Below, piece after piece: positions 51,901-62,000 of a stretch of 64,000 nucleotides of DNA. The notes beneath the pieces were generated by a model, which saw only the letters and a list, made by a program, of their open reading frames with translations, ran no database searches and was not told the origin of the DNA. The first letter of the stretch is position 1, and the number at the start of each line of letters is the position of its first letter. The position numbers and the translations under genes are program-made. The DNA is from Nomia melanderi (lineage: Eukaryota; Arthropoda; Insecta; Hymenoptera; Halictidae): NCBI RefSeq assembly GCF_051020985.1, contig NC_134999.1, positions 37,047,160 to 37,111,159 of the forward strand, given 5' to 3'.

Positions 51901-54900
51901 CAGGAAGTTCATACTTTAACCTTAACTCCGGTTCTGTTTGCGTCAATTGGCATCTGTCAAGGCTCGGCTGTGTATATTCGTTCGGGACGAATTAATTCGA
52001 CGACTCGAAATAGTTCCGCGGCTAAAAATATCTATGGAAATCATCCACGAAACGATGAGTTCGAATTTCACGGATTCAAAGAAGGAAAGAATCGAGCGGG
52101 GAAACATAAAATCATTCGATACGGATGTTCCCTTGATCTTAATTGCGTTTCGCGGCGGCACAGTGTACATGTGGGATGCTTTCTCTGTTGCAGATGCAGT
52201 CCATTCTATACCACAACAGCAGCGGCGCGCAGGCGTTCACCGGAAACCTGAAGAAAAAAGAAGTCCACCGAGCTATTACTTTGCATCCTGTCAAAAGCCC
52301 GCCGCACATGTACAGGCTGCACAATTACATGAGGGTTGGTAGGCAATCGCGTAACATTACCTGCAATCATTTCTGCAGATGGTGCAATAGGTGCTATTTC
52401 CGTTCCAGGCTCTTCGGATACAAGATCTGCAACAGGAGAGGCTGAACCTGCACAGGGACATATACGCGATGGCGAAGCAGCTGGATATCGGCGTCGAGAA
52501 TTTAAAGGGTTTCGAGATTGCCGACGGCGTGCCGCTGTTTCCGGTTGATCCTCACTCGTCGGAGTATCCGGGGGACACGGAAATACTGGGTAAATGTCAC
52601 TCTCGTGCTCTGGAGAAATCGACCGCTGAATTCCCTCAGCACGGTGACGCGGTTCTTGTAATTAGTCTGAGGAACTTTATGCGAATTCACGGTTTTAATC
52701 AAACGAACGTGGAAATAATTGAATCGAAAGCGAAGTGAGGCTACACTACACTTGATTAAACTTTGGCTGTCACGTATTATAAATGTAGAAACGTAATCTA
52801 CTTATAATTGCCTGAGAAATGTAAGGAAGAAGGAAATGAAATTATTTGCCTGTAATGATGGAAACCTATGAAAAGTAATTCGGCTGTCTATACATCATAG
52901 ACGTCGCCGATTTGATTGATTAATAAGTCACTGCATATTCATGGTAACTTTAGATCTTCGCCATTTGAAGCAGCATTCTTAGCGTTGAATCATTCCAACT
53001 TTCAAGGGCTCGTTTGATCTCATTCTCACGGAGCGATCTCGAATCGCGCAGACGTCGCCGCGTCCGTTTCAAGAACGATCGTGTTTCCGTGGATGTGCGT
53101 TATTAATAGAGCCACTTAAAATGATTAAACTCGTGCGAATTGATCGACCGAAACGAGGTACGGGACGATTCGTTTCAGCCTATCAGCGGTGACGATCGGA
53201 ATTTCGATTGTGATTCGACTCATTTCCATTTTCTGCAGTTAGACTGTGATCGCTCTTGACGGGTAATAGCATGATCGGCGGATAAAGTGATCCTCAGTGT
53301 TACGTCCGTCGCGGCGCGGTCAAGGATTGGAATTCTTCGAGCAGAATCGTCTTTCGTTCATTCGAAGATCCATTCATTCGGTGATCCGAACGCGAATACG
53401 TTCGAAAATCCGACGAATTCAATGAAATTCTTCAATTATCCACCGTGGCCGTCATTATCGCGAACGACGTTCTCTCGGCGAGAAAGAAACAACGTGCGCC
53501 GTAACGAAGCATTACCTCCGGCGTCTGTTTGAAAAGATTCCACTGTGAAATTGAAGACGGATGGGACACTGAAAATAACTTTAATTGTCGCAGGTGTTCC
53601 AGCGGGGCTGCAATCGTTCAAACCGACGACCAGCGACGATGTAATTCCCTGGGATTTCCTCTCAAGGTCAGAGTACAGTTTAGCGGACTCGAATCCGAGG
53701 CGGAGGATTCACAGCGATATAAAAGAAGGCCTGGAGGATATCACGCGTGAAGTAATGGCCTCCATAAACGCCTTTTCGCGACAGCGCGGCCGAGTCGTTG
53801 AGGAAAGGTCAGCCCTGTACGGTTACAGACGGGTGGATTCCTACGGCGCCGACACGATTCTCGATCTTCTGCTGGTATACCGGAAGTACAGGGGCAGAAA
53901 GGTTACGCTGCCAGTTAGAAGACACGTTTATCTGCATCAGCACTTCACCGGTACCTTTTAAGTTCTTCTATCTCTTAAATTCCATCTAGCTATCTCCCAA
54001 CGAAAAGAACCGCCGGCGAAACGCGGGAGCGAACCGCGACGTACGTTGGAAGCTATATATTTTTCTCCGCTCTTTTTCCAGGACTGGAAATACGGGAAAC
54101 AGTGAACGGGGAAGAGGTGAACGAGGCTCGAAGATACCCGGAGAACGACAAATCGCTGCAAAACATATTCCGCGGCGGTTTTCTGAACTTGAATTTCAAC
54201 TCCGAGGAGGAGGATCCGGTCAGGAGCAAGACTATTTATTTCGTTCTACCTCTGGCCGGCAGGCACGAGGTTTTCCAAAGGTTCCTACAAAACTACGAAG
54301 AGATCTGCCTCACCAGCGACGAGAGGACGGCCCTGCTGGTCGTCCTCTATCGCCACAAAACCGAGGACTCCTACAACAGAACGATAGATCTGATCGAGCA
54401 GTTCAAGTACAAGTATCGTAGCGCCAGTATCGACATACTACCGGCGTCCGGCACGTTCTCCAGAGCGGTGGCCCTCGACCTAGGCGCGTCGAAGCTGAAT
54501 CACGACGATCTGATGTTCTTCGTCGACGTCGACATCGTGTTCACCGCGTCCGCGCTCCATCGGATTCGAGCGAACACTCTTCTCAACAGGCAGATCTATT
54601 TCCCGGTGGTATTCAGTCAGTTCGATCCGAAGGTCGTGCACGCGGATGGGAAGAGGCACGAGACGTTCGCCATCGATGAGATCTCCGGTTACTGGCGGCA
54701 GTTCGGCTTCGGGATCGTCTCGTTGTACAAACAGGACTATAGAACTGTCGGTGGTTTCGACTTGTCTATTCAAGGATGGGGGAAGGAGGACGTGGACTTC
54801 TTTGAGAAGGTCGTCAAGTCCAATCTCAGGATCTTCAGGGCAGCTGACAAGGGTCTGGTGCACGTGTACCACGACGTGGAGTGCAGCAAGGATCTCTCCG

Positions 54901-55043
54901 ACGTGCAGCTGTCCATGTGCATGGGGACCAAAGCCGACACGTACGCTGGAATGGAAACGCTGGCCGGAATGATCTACGGCAATCCGGAGATCCTGCGGTT
55001 CGCCAAAGCTAAAAGAGCGAATTTAACGAGTTCTGCCGGTTGA
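48970..55043 (+). CDS. Chsy: Chondroitin sulfate synthase (CHSY1/3 type), five coding exons
   Basis: Golgi type II membrane glycosyltransferase that polymerises the chondroitin chain by adding GlcA and GalNAc alternately. Exons: 48970-49791, 52194-52334, 52409-52589, 53594-53950, 54082-55043 (TGA), all GT-AG and in phase; 820 residues, against about 800 in human CHSY1. Domains: short basic N-terminus, transmembrane anchor about 16-36, a fringe-like GT31 domain with DDD at 173-175 (FLRADDDVYVR), and a C-terminal GalNAc-transferase domain with DVD at about 649-651 and GWGKEDVDFFEKV. Both metal-binding motifs are intact, so both activities are expected. Start: Met1 gives MEEVTYHPVM; Met10 (MRKRRG) also precedes the anchor and is closer to the human N-terminus. 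Intron 2 is only 74 nt; the exon 2 donor is GTTGGT, a weak variant. Confidence 0.95.
50793..50898 (+). repeat. Intronic repeat, copy A
   Basis: Starts near AAGGTACAATGCACAG and ends CTTGACACTCG. About 80% identical by eye to copy B at 51348-51447, same orientation, both in Chsy intron 1. Core GATGAGGATGTTA and GTACCCTGCTAACC are near-identical. Confidence 0.6.
51348..51447 (+). repeat. Intronic repeat, copy B
   Basis: Partner of copy A, 555 bp downstream. Shared blocks: GATGAGGATGTTA, CGTTA, GTACCCTGCTAACC, CTTGACACTCG. Confidence 0.6.
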
Positions 55044-55518
55044 GGATAGAGTCTGTTAACGGCGGGCACCGCCTCGGTTGTTAAGGAAGGAATCACAGTT
55101 GCAATTACGCAACGCCGAAACGTTTCGTAACTAGAACATTTTGTACATACGCGATACGATTAATGATAGTTCTTTGGTTTACGAGTACCGGATGTTTCAT
55201 ACCGACATGAATTCACCAAAGCCATCGCCGTTCTACGTTTAAGTCCGCCATTACGCTGGTAATGGAAGCTTGCTGTATCGGTAAAACAGAACGCAAACCC
55301 GAGATTTAATTTAATTACTATCGTAGTGTGTGTCCCGTTGAAATGTAACGCGTGAATGTGAACGTTTGCGCCCGAGGCGTTAAACGAAGTTGATTTAAAG
55401 ATTCCGGCATTATTCACCGTAGGAATGCGGCGCACCTCTTTCTGACTACTCCTAACGCCGAATGCATTCTCTTCTGACAATGGGAAGTGCATTATTATTT
55501 TTTATAAATTGTAGATAT

Positions 55519-55551
<33 letters not shown>

Positions 55552-55736
55552 CGTGTCCGTTTCTCTAGCGACATCTCGGATCGTAAAAATGGTACAAAAG
55601 TTACTAGAGTTCTCGTGGGACAGGTGAACCGTGAATGATTGATCCGAGACAGTTCCTGAGATGCCAATACTCCTAAGAACGTTCTGCTGAATCAGTTGTG
55701 TAAGTACATGTGATATTATCGTGCCTTGTATAGACG
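55044..55736. other. Chsy 3' flank and 3'UTR
   Basis: No coding sequence recognised. No canonical AATAAA for Chsy was found on + in this stretch. A (TA)n microsatellite lies at 55513-55551. Confidence 0.4.
55513..55551. repeat. (TA)n microsatellite
   Basis: TA run with TACA at its left end. Confidence 0.85.
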
Positions 55737-55742
55737 TTTATT
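55737..55742 (-). terminator. Poly(A) signal AATAAA of the small minus-strand gene
   Basis: Canonical hexamer on the minus strand, 8 nt after the TAA stop at 55751-55753. Confidence 0.5.
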
Positions 55743-55750
55743 TGTGAATT

Positions 55751-55993
55751 TTACGTACTGCCTATTTTATCGTACCCATTTTTACCGTGCGCGCGACCAG
55801 TTGCGGGAAGCGGCCGCTTGAGACCCGTCAACTTGCATAATCGTTTATGCAATTCTCGCTCGCCGAGATGCTTCGACATTTCATCGAATTCCAAATAAAA
55901 TTTCCCTATTGAATAATCGTGTTGCGTCAATTGCTGCATCTGAAAACAATCGGCATACCCTATAAATCTTCGCTGATTCCATCGGACCGCCAT
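55751..55993 (-). CDS. Small uncharacterised protein, 80 aa
   Basis: Open frame of 80 residues starting MAVRWNQRRFIGYADCFQ in a good context (AAAAGATGG) and ending with TAA; a canonical poly(A) signal follows at once. Basic and hydrophilic, with no signal peptide or membrane segment (FYLEFDEMSKHLGERELHKR; KLTGLKRPLPATGRAHGKNG). An acceptor-like GATTGTTTTCAG lies directly before codon 19 (ATG CAG), so the true first exon may differ and the protein could be longer. The compact, GC-rich start just 5' of the CDS resembles a housekeeping gene. No family recognised; function unknown. It is transcribed divergently from the lysozyme gene 760 bp away. Confidence 0.5.
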   Translation of the reverse strand: MAVRWNQRRFIGYADCFQMQQLTQHDYSIGKFYLEFDEMSKHLGERELHKRLCKLTGLKRPLPATGRAHGKNGYDKIGST

Positions 55994-56354
55994 CTTTTCG
56001 GTGGGATCTTTCGCGCGCCCACTCTATTCTTCCTAAATCCTGTCAAGTGCATCAGCGCGTATTTAATTCATTATATTTTTGACTGAATTCTAAAGAAGAT
56101 ACTAGAATAAACTTTACAATTTCGTCGAAAATACTATTCAGTCTATTATGAGCACTCTGTAAATCCACTCGATCACTGGAGCAGATGTTTACCGCAGTAG
56201 AAAGTGCGTCCAACTTATAAGGATCCGCTCAAGGTCCCTTTAAGGATCGTGTCGAAACCTACCAATTAATCGAAGATCGCAATTAACCGGTATCTTGTGA
56301 ATCTTTCCTGAACATCGTTTCGCGCAGGAAAAGAACGAGCCGACTTTCCTTCTA

Positions 56355-56365
56355 GGAAAATCCCC
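56355..56365 (-). promoter_or_regulatory. Candidate kappaB (Rel/Relish) site
   Basis: GGGGATTTTCC on the minus strand, a full match to the GGGRNNYYCC consensus, about 390 bp upstream of the first lysozyme ATG. Insect Rel proteins use such sites in immune genes. A single match, so function is inferred. Confidence 0.4.
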
Positions 56366-56588
56366 AGCGTCGAGTTGAGCTATTTACGAGCCCCACGCAG
56401 ATTAATCGCAATCAACAGTGAAGAGAAGAATAATCATAGCTTCCCTATTCTCATTTTTCGCTCTCTCGAATCCGCGATGATTCCAACTTTCCGAGCTTTA
56501 ATCGAAACGGTCCCGCAGAAACGCGAAAGGCGTGAATGTTCACGCTTCCTAGCAACTACGCGGCCCGTAGGAAGTCACAATTTATCGC

Positions 56589-56601
56589 TCAAGCTCAAGG
56601 T
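56589..56601 (+). promoter_or_regulatory. Shared lysozyme promoter motif, copy 1
   Basis: TCAAGCTCAAGGT, 154 nt before the first lysozyme ATG, followed within 10 nt by TTATCG (GATA-type). The extended TCAAGGTCG matches the FTZ-F1/ERR monomer consensus YCAAGGYCR. The same 13-mer precedes the second lysozyme. Confidence 0.5.
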
Positions 56602-56754
56602 CGATGCTTATCGTTCGCCATAAACGCTTCGGACGTCGACCAAGCTAGTTCACTCGTATTTCATCGCGATTCGCCGCCGTGGTCGGCCGGTAACGGACAA
56701 TTTGTCGGGGTGTATCGTTCGGGCGACGAAAAGACAAATCCAGGAACGATAAAA

Positions 56755-57186
56755 ATGAGATCATGGTTCGTCCTGTTATCGTTGGTAGTCCTCTTCATAG
56801 GCGGCCAGACGGAGGCGAAGATCCTGGAAGAGTGCGAGGCGGTGAGGCAGCTCCAGCGAGCGAGGATTTCCAGGAGTCTGATCAGCAACTGGATCTGTCT
56901 GATGGAGAATGAGAGCGGTCTGAACACTAGACTGGTCACCGGACCGAAAACAGCGTCCAGCTACAGCTACGGCGTGTTCCAAATCAACAGCGCGAAATGG
57001 TGTACCAGAGGACGCGCCGGCGGCATCTGCAACAAACGCTGCGAGGACTTCGCGGATGACGATATCCAGGACGACATCGCGTGCGCCAAATTGATCTACG
57101 ATCGCGAGGGGTTCAAGGCTTGGGACGGCTGGCTGAAGAAGTGCAAGAACAAGCCGTTGCCGAATATCAGCGGCTGCTTCCAATAA
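56755..57186 (+). CDS. c-type lysozyme (GH22), copy 1, second catalytic Asp replaced
   Basis: Secreted lysozyme-fold protein, intronless, 143 residues. The ATG at 56755 (AAAAATGAG) is chosen because it starts a clear signal peptide (MRSWFVLLSLVVLFIGGQTEA); an in-frame upstream ATG at 56536 would bury it. Mature protein of 122 residues begins KILEECEAV and has the eight Cys of c-type lysozymes. The catalytic Glu is present (CLMENES, residue 53), but the position of hen Asp52 is Ser (residue 71, in SSYSYGVFQIN). Classical muramidase activity may therefore be reduced or absent; an altered or non-enzymatic role is possible. It is the first of two tandem copies about three-quarters identical by eye. 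A kappaB-like site and a shared promoter motif lie upstream, suggesting immune or gut expression (inference). Confidence 0.93.
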   Translation: MRSWFVLLSLVVLFIGGQTEAKILEECEAVRQLQRARISRSLISNWICLMENESGLNTRLVTGPKTASSYSYGVFQINSAKWCTRGRAGGICNKRCEDFADDDIQDDIACAKLIYDREGFKAWDGWLKKCKNKPLPNISGCFQ

Positions 57187-57187
57187 A
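57182..57187 (+). terminator. AATAAA overlapping the lysozyme 1 stop codon
   Basis: The hexamer contains the TAA stop (57184-57186). Whether it is used as a poly(A) signal is unknown; if so the 3'UTR would be extremely short. Confidence 0.3.
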
Positions 57188-57870
57188 TATCGACGTAATC
57201 CGGTTGGCTCAAGGACGCTGTTGAATATTTCGATAATGGCATGCAATTATGTACTCGGTTTATGAATCGGGTTCTGGGAACGCGTTTCACTTTCGTGTCC
57301 CGTCCGTGCTCTCTTTATGCAACCGTATCGGAATTTGTAACATACTTTAAGGCAATTACTGTAAAACCGGGGGAACAGGAGAATCCGAGTGCCCGAGGGT
57401 TAAAGGGAAACGCGGCGTGTTGATGCGCCGGTAATACCCATGATATTCATATACGAGAAGATCCTATTTTTATATACCTATGTTTACATATACTCGAAAG
57501 AAATATAATTCTTTTTCCATGACGCAAGCGTACGTCTCACTTATTCCTTGTATCTCTCTTATCATCTTCCGGGCGAATAATTATACATTTCAGTTCCCTC
57601 GAGACACGTAGACGTATTTTGGAAACGATTTCTATCGCCCGCGGGATACATTTTTCAATATATCATTGTGTAATTCATTTGCATACGTCTCTTTGGTCCA
57701 GCGGTTTTATCCTCGTCTCAGCAGCCCGGCATTTCTCTCCGCTGTTATGCATCCCGCAAGATAATAAATAATCACCGCATCTTCGCAAACACAACAGGCG
57801 TGTCGGGGAAGCAGGACCAAAGAATCCAAGTGGTCGTGTTAGTTGCCGCATATGAAATGATAATTTGCCG

Positions 57871-57883
57871 TCAAGCTCAAGGT
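57871..57883 (+). promoter_or_regulatory. Shared lysozyme promoter motif, copy 2
   Basis: Same TCAAGCTCAAGGT as copy 1, 134 nt before the second lysozyme ATG, running directly into TTATCG. Confidence 0.5.
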
Positions 57884-58016
57884 TATCGCGTCGACGTGCT
57901 ACCTCTCCGTCGTCGCGCAACTCGACGGCACATTTAATCGCGAGCGACCGTCGCGTTTGCATCGGACAGTTTTACGCGGAGACGTAGCGCGACAACAGCT
58001 AACAATTGCGAAGGAA

Positions 58017-58472
58017 ATGAGGCTCGCAACGAAGTTGCTGCTGGTCGTGTCTGCCGTGGCAGCACTGTCGTGGTGCGGCCATGTGGACGCTAGGATCCTG
58101 ACGGACTGCGAGGCGATGCATGAAATGCAACGGGCCGGAATCTCCAGGACCTTCATCAGCAACTGGATCTGTTTGATGCAGAGCGAGAGCGGGATGAACA
58201 CGCAGCTGGTCACCGGCCCGAAGAGAGCCTCCAGCTACAGCTATGGCATCTTCCAGATCCCTAGCGGCAAATGGTGCACCAGGGGACGCGTGGGAGGTCT
58301 CTGCAACAAACGCTGCGAGGACTTCGCGGACGACGACATTCGCGACGATATCGTTTGCGCGAAAATGATCATGGAAGCGGAGGGGTTCAAAACCTGGAAC
58401 GGCTGGGTGAAGAAGTGCAAGAACAAACTGCCGAACAATCTGCCGAACATCTCGAAGTGCAGACGGCGATGA
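58017..58472 (+). CDS. c-type lysozyme (GH22), copy 2, second catalytic Asp replaced
   Basis: Tandem paralogue, 830 bp after the stop of copy 1, same strand, intronless, 151 residues. ATG 58017 starts the signal peptide (MRLATKLLLVVSAVAALSWC...HVDA); mature protein begins RILTDCEAM. Eight conserved Cys. Catalytic Glu kept (CLMQSES, residue 57); the Asp52 position is Ser (residue 75), as in copy 1, so the change predates the duplication. The conserved FQIN is FQIP here. The C-terminus is extended and basic (NNLPNISKCRRR). An upstream in-frame ATG at 57957 is less likely because it would precede the signal peptide by 20 residues. Confidence 0.92.
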   Translation: MRLATKLLLVVSAVAALSWCGHVDARILTDCEAMHEMQRAGISRTFISNWICLMQSESGMNTQLVTGPKRASSYSYGIFQIPSGKWCTRGRVGGLCNKRCEDFADDDIRDDIVCAKMIMEAEGFKTWNGWVKKCKNKLPNNLPNISKCRRR

Positions 58473-61318
58473 TCGAGATCGCCGATCGGTCCCGAGCGTT
58501 TCCGACGTCGACGAGTATGGAGGAACTCATAGGTGATGGTCTTTCCTGCTGAATACTTTACACGTTTATAGATCGTCGGGGAATCACCGTTGGTAATTAA
58601 CGACGCCTGACCATTGGCTTTGCTAATGCCACGTGTGATTTATGTATGGACGCTCGCGAGGAAGAATGACTCGAAGAATGGCTGATCGTGCGTCTGCGAG
58701 CTCGAGGGTCACAGCAGTGTCATGTGTGGTTAATAGAAATATGTAAACGCACCGACGTTTGTCGTGTCTTAAGCCTTTATCGATCGGATTTTTATTTAGG
58801 CGTACACGTGATCGTCCGACGGTCGCAAATTGGCAATAAGTTTATTCAAATTCTACGATTACTCAGCGTTACACGACACTTTTTGCGACGATCGGTGACT
58901 TGCCGAATACCTGCGAGATCAAGGATCAGGCGTTTGCGTTGTTGGATCGATAAGAATAATAAAGACGTGAGAATTTATTGATCTTTATCGTTTCTGTATT
59001 CTCGGTGGAGCTGAGGTTTCGTAAGGAAATCAGTAAGAATATGTAAACATTCAACGGAGCCCTAAAATTGCCGGGGATTTTAATGGAATGCCTCTCTTAA
59101 TTTACATGGAACTGTTTCCGATAAGCGTCTTATCGGATATTTGCTCGCGCGGAGTGAAATATTACTTTGTCAGGTGTTTTTTCAAACCGCAACGATATCG
59201 GATAAAGTTGTGTCACTATCCATAGACTCGATGTCAAGCGTATCAACTGGAATTATATAACGCGGCGTGCGCAACTGTAACACTCGCGCGGAGCGCTGGT
59301 ATACAGCAATCAAAGAGTCCAGATCCACGTTGTTGCATGCAGACACTTCACGGACAGCACAATATTTACCGTTCGCAGCTATGGGTCACTGCATGTTAAG
59401 CCGCTGAATATGCAGCAGCTGCAATATCCATTCATGAATGCAGACGACAACACGTTCGGTCTTCCTTCTACCGGAACCGTCTGACTAATTGCGTAAAAGG
59501 CTGCTGGCTGTTTCCTAAGAGCCTCATAGTACCTGTTGAACTGCATTCGATCATTTCGAAGGGAGACCATTCCACGGCTGGATCGTGGAATGTGCGTCCG
59601 ATTTCCTTTACGACGCTAACTTACTGCTGTTCAATAGGGTTACGTGTAATTAATCATAATTACAAACCACGCAGTGGGAGGCTCCTCTTGACCCTGTGCT
59701 GCACTGCTAGACATCGAGTCATCTACCAACAATACCTAGCGTTTAGCTCCTAGATAGTTAAGAAAGGTAAATCTTTAGCTAATATCTTGTACAGTAATTT
59801 TAGCAGTCAAACCTAGTTGTTGCTACTTGTCTATTTTACTTCGTCTATGCGTTACTTTAATTTACTCGCTCGAACTACCAAAGAAATACAGTTCCAAAGG
59901 ACGATAGTACTAACTGAATACAGTGTAGCTTTATGCAACACAGAAATGCTCAAATGTAACCCCGTTCTCATCTCTTCTAATGTAACTCCTCAAGTACAAG
60001 AATACAAATCAACCAGATTTAGGCCATCAACGGGCGATCCATCGTGGCGACCGGTCCCGCGTCGGCCGACTTGGCAAGTAAAATCGGTCGAAATAAAATG
60101 GTTTAGAAATTCAGCTATTAGAATTACAAAAGCACGCGTGATCGGGCTGCGCAAACTCTTTCCTGATTTCATTCCCGGCCGAAGTATCACGTCGCCTCGC
60201 GGTTTTCGGTGAATTCGGTCACATCGCGAGGACAAAATCACGTTGCGCGTGTACCGGCGAGCGGCGCATCGCGAGCGGAATGTGGTCGTAATTAAATTTT
60301 GACTTCGAGCCGGTCGACGCCCGTTACTATCCAGAGCGGCGGCCGTAAAAAACGGCTGTTGCGTAAATGCCGCTCGCCGAAATGTCAAGTACACACCGTT
60401 ATCGAGGCAGGGAGGCGAAGCGGGCCCGTTCCGACGTGTTTCCCCGCGATAAAAATAAAAAACGGCGTCGCGAGACAACGTTCTCCTCGATGATCATCGG
60501 CCCGCCTCCTCTTTCCGCGTTTCTCTTTTTCTCCTTAAAATCGATCGTCGCCTTTACATGATACGCTTAGGAGAGGCGGTCGGCGCGTTAACGATTACGC
60601 AACGCGTCCGTCGGACTCCCTCGCTCGAAAAATCTTCGCTTCCCGTTATCTGTTGCAGACTGAATTTTCCTTATAGATAAGCGCGCGCTGCGAATATAGC
60701 GGCGAGCTGACAAACAGGAAAGCCGTCGCAGAGAAATCGTACAGATTTATGCGCATGCGAAAGCGCGAAAATGCTCGTTATCGCGCGGATATTCTTGGCA
60801 AATGGAAAAGCGGCGTGATTAAGCACTTTGTATACCGAATATTAAACGACAATTGTCTGATGCTCTCGGTACATTAAACGTTTTATTGAATAATGTTCGG
60901 AGAGTGTGTTATTCCACATCGAAACTGATAATACCCATAAGGAAACAGAAATTTTCCTTCCTGTTGTCAACGGATCACACTCTATGTTCAATGTTCGTGT
61001 CTGCAATGAATGAGAAGCACACCTCAGGTAAGCAGCGTGTTACACGAATAAAGCGACACGTGACTCATGACAGCACAATGGAGACAACGAACAATTGCTA
61101 CCATTACAGTACGTACTCATTATTATAAACACGACGAAGCAGAACCTAAATCTCGTTTACAAAGTATAATCTCCGAGGATAACATTCAGATTCGAAACGC
61201 TGCATGGAATCCCGAATTTCTCTGGAATATCATTAAACGCATCGATATTATCGCTTCAGTGTCGAGCCGTGTTCCATAATTATCGAGCCTTAACTTCCAT
61301 AAGCGTACGAAGTAGCTG
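58473..61318. other. Lysozyme 2 3' flank and gene-free DNA
   Basis: AATAAA at 58958-58963 may end the lysozyme 2 transcript. Open frames at 59379-59570 (minus) and 59817-60212 (+) have no recognisable domain or splice context. A CpG-rich patch lies at 60.2-60.7 kb. Confidence 0.35.
58958..58963 (+). terminator. Poly(A) signal AATAAA, probably lysozyme 2
   Basis: Canonical hexamer about 486 nt after the stop; the nearest downstream one noticed. Confidence 0.4.
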
Positions 61319-61495
61319 TTAACACTTTGACTGCCATGTCACCCAAATAATAGCAGTTTTTACAGAAGCTGAAACATCAACGTTGCTGATAACACTAAAG
61401 CAATCTTCACGAAGAACCTCGACTCTTTTATTTCTTTATTAAGACAACTGTTTCGACTGCAATGAAGATCTGTTGATTGTTTATTCGAGTCGAAG

Positions 61496-61725
61496 TTAAC
61501 CCTTTGAACTCTGTAGGCTCCAATATTGCACCAGTTGAAATATTAAACATGTGAATCTTAAAGAAACTACCCTAAAATTACTCGATCTTCCACACATCCA
61601 ATTCTTGTACTAACAAGGAAGATAAAAGATCAAAGAAATGTTACAGCATTTTTAATTTCGCCAGGAATACTATAAAAATTAGTTGCAGTTGCTGATAGAT
61701 TACAAAACAATCTGCTAAGGGTTAA
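61496..61725. mobile_element. Candidate TTAA-flanked MITE (piggyBac-type ends)
   Basis: Begins TTAACCCTTTGAACTC and ends GCTAAGGGTTAA, so TTAA sites flank short CCCTT inverted ends over 230 bp; no coding capacity. A related end, TTAACACTTTGACTGCC, lies at 61319. TTAA targets and CCC-starting ends are typical of piggyBac-type elements. Inverted ends are short, so this is tentative. Confidence 0.35.
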
Positions 61726-62000
61726 ATGGTTGATGAAGGAAGACAGTAAAAAGCGTTGTAGGCTCCAATATTGCACCAGTTAAAATATTAAACATTTGAA
61801 TCTTAAAGAAACTACCCTAAAATTATTCAATCTTCCACACATCCAAATCTTGTACTAACAAGGAAGATAAAAGATCGAAGAAACGTTACAGCATTTCTAA
61901 TTTCGCCAGGAATACTATAAAAATTAGTTGCAGTTGCTGATAGATTACAAAACAATCTGCTAAGGGTTAAACGGTTGATGAAGGAAGACAATAAAAAGCG
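61512..62000 (+). repeat. 245-bp direct tandem duplication, two copies
   Basis: Copy 1 is 61512-61756 and copy 2 is 61757-62000, about 96% identical (ten substitutions counted by eye). The unit holds most of the TTAA-flanked element plus its right flank. Confidence 0.9.
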
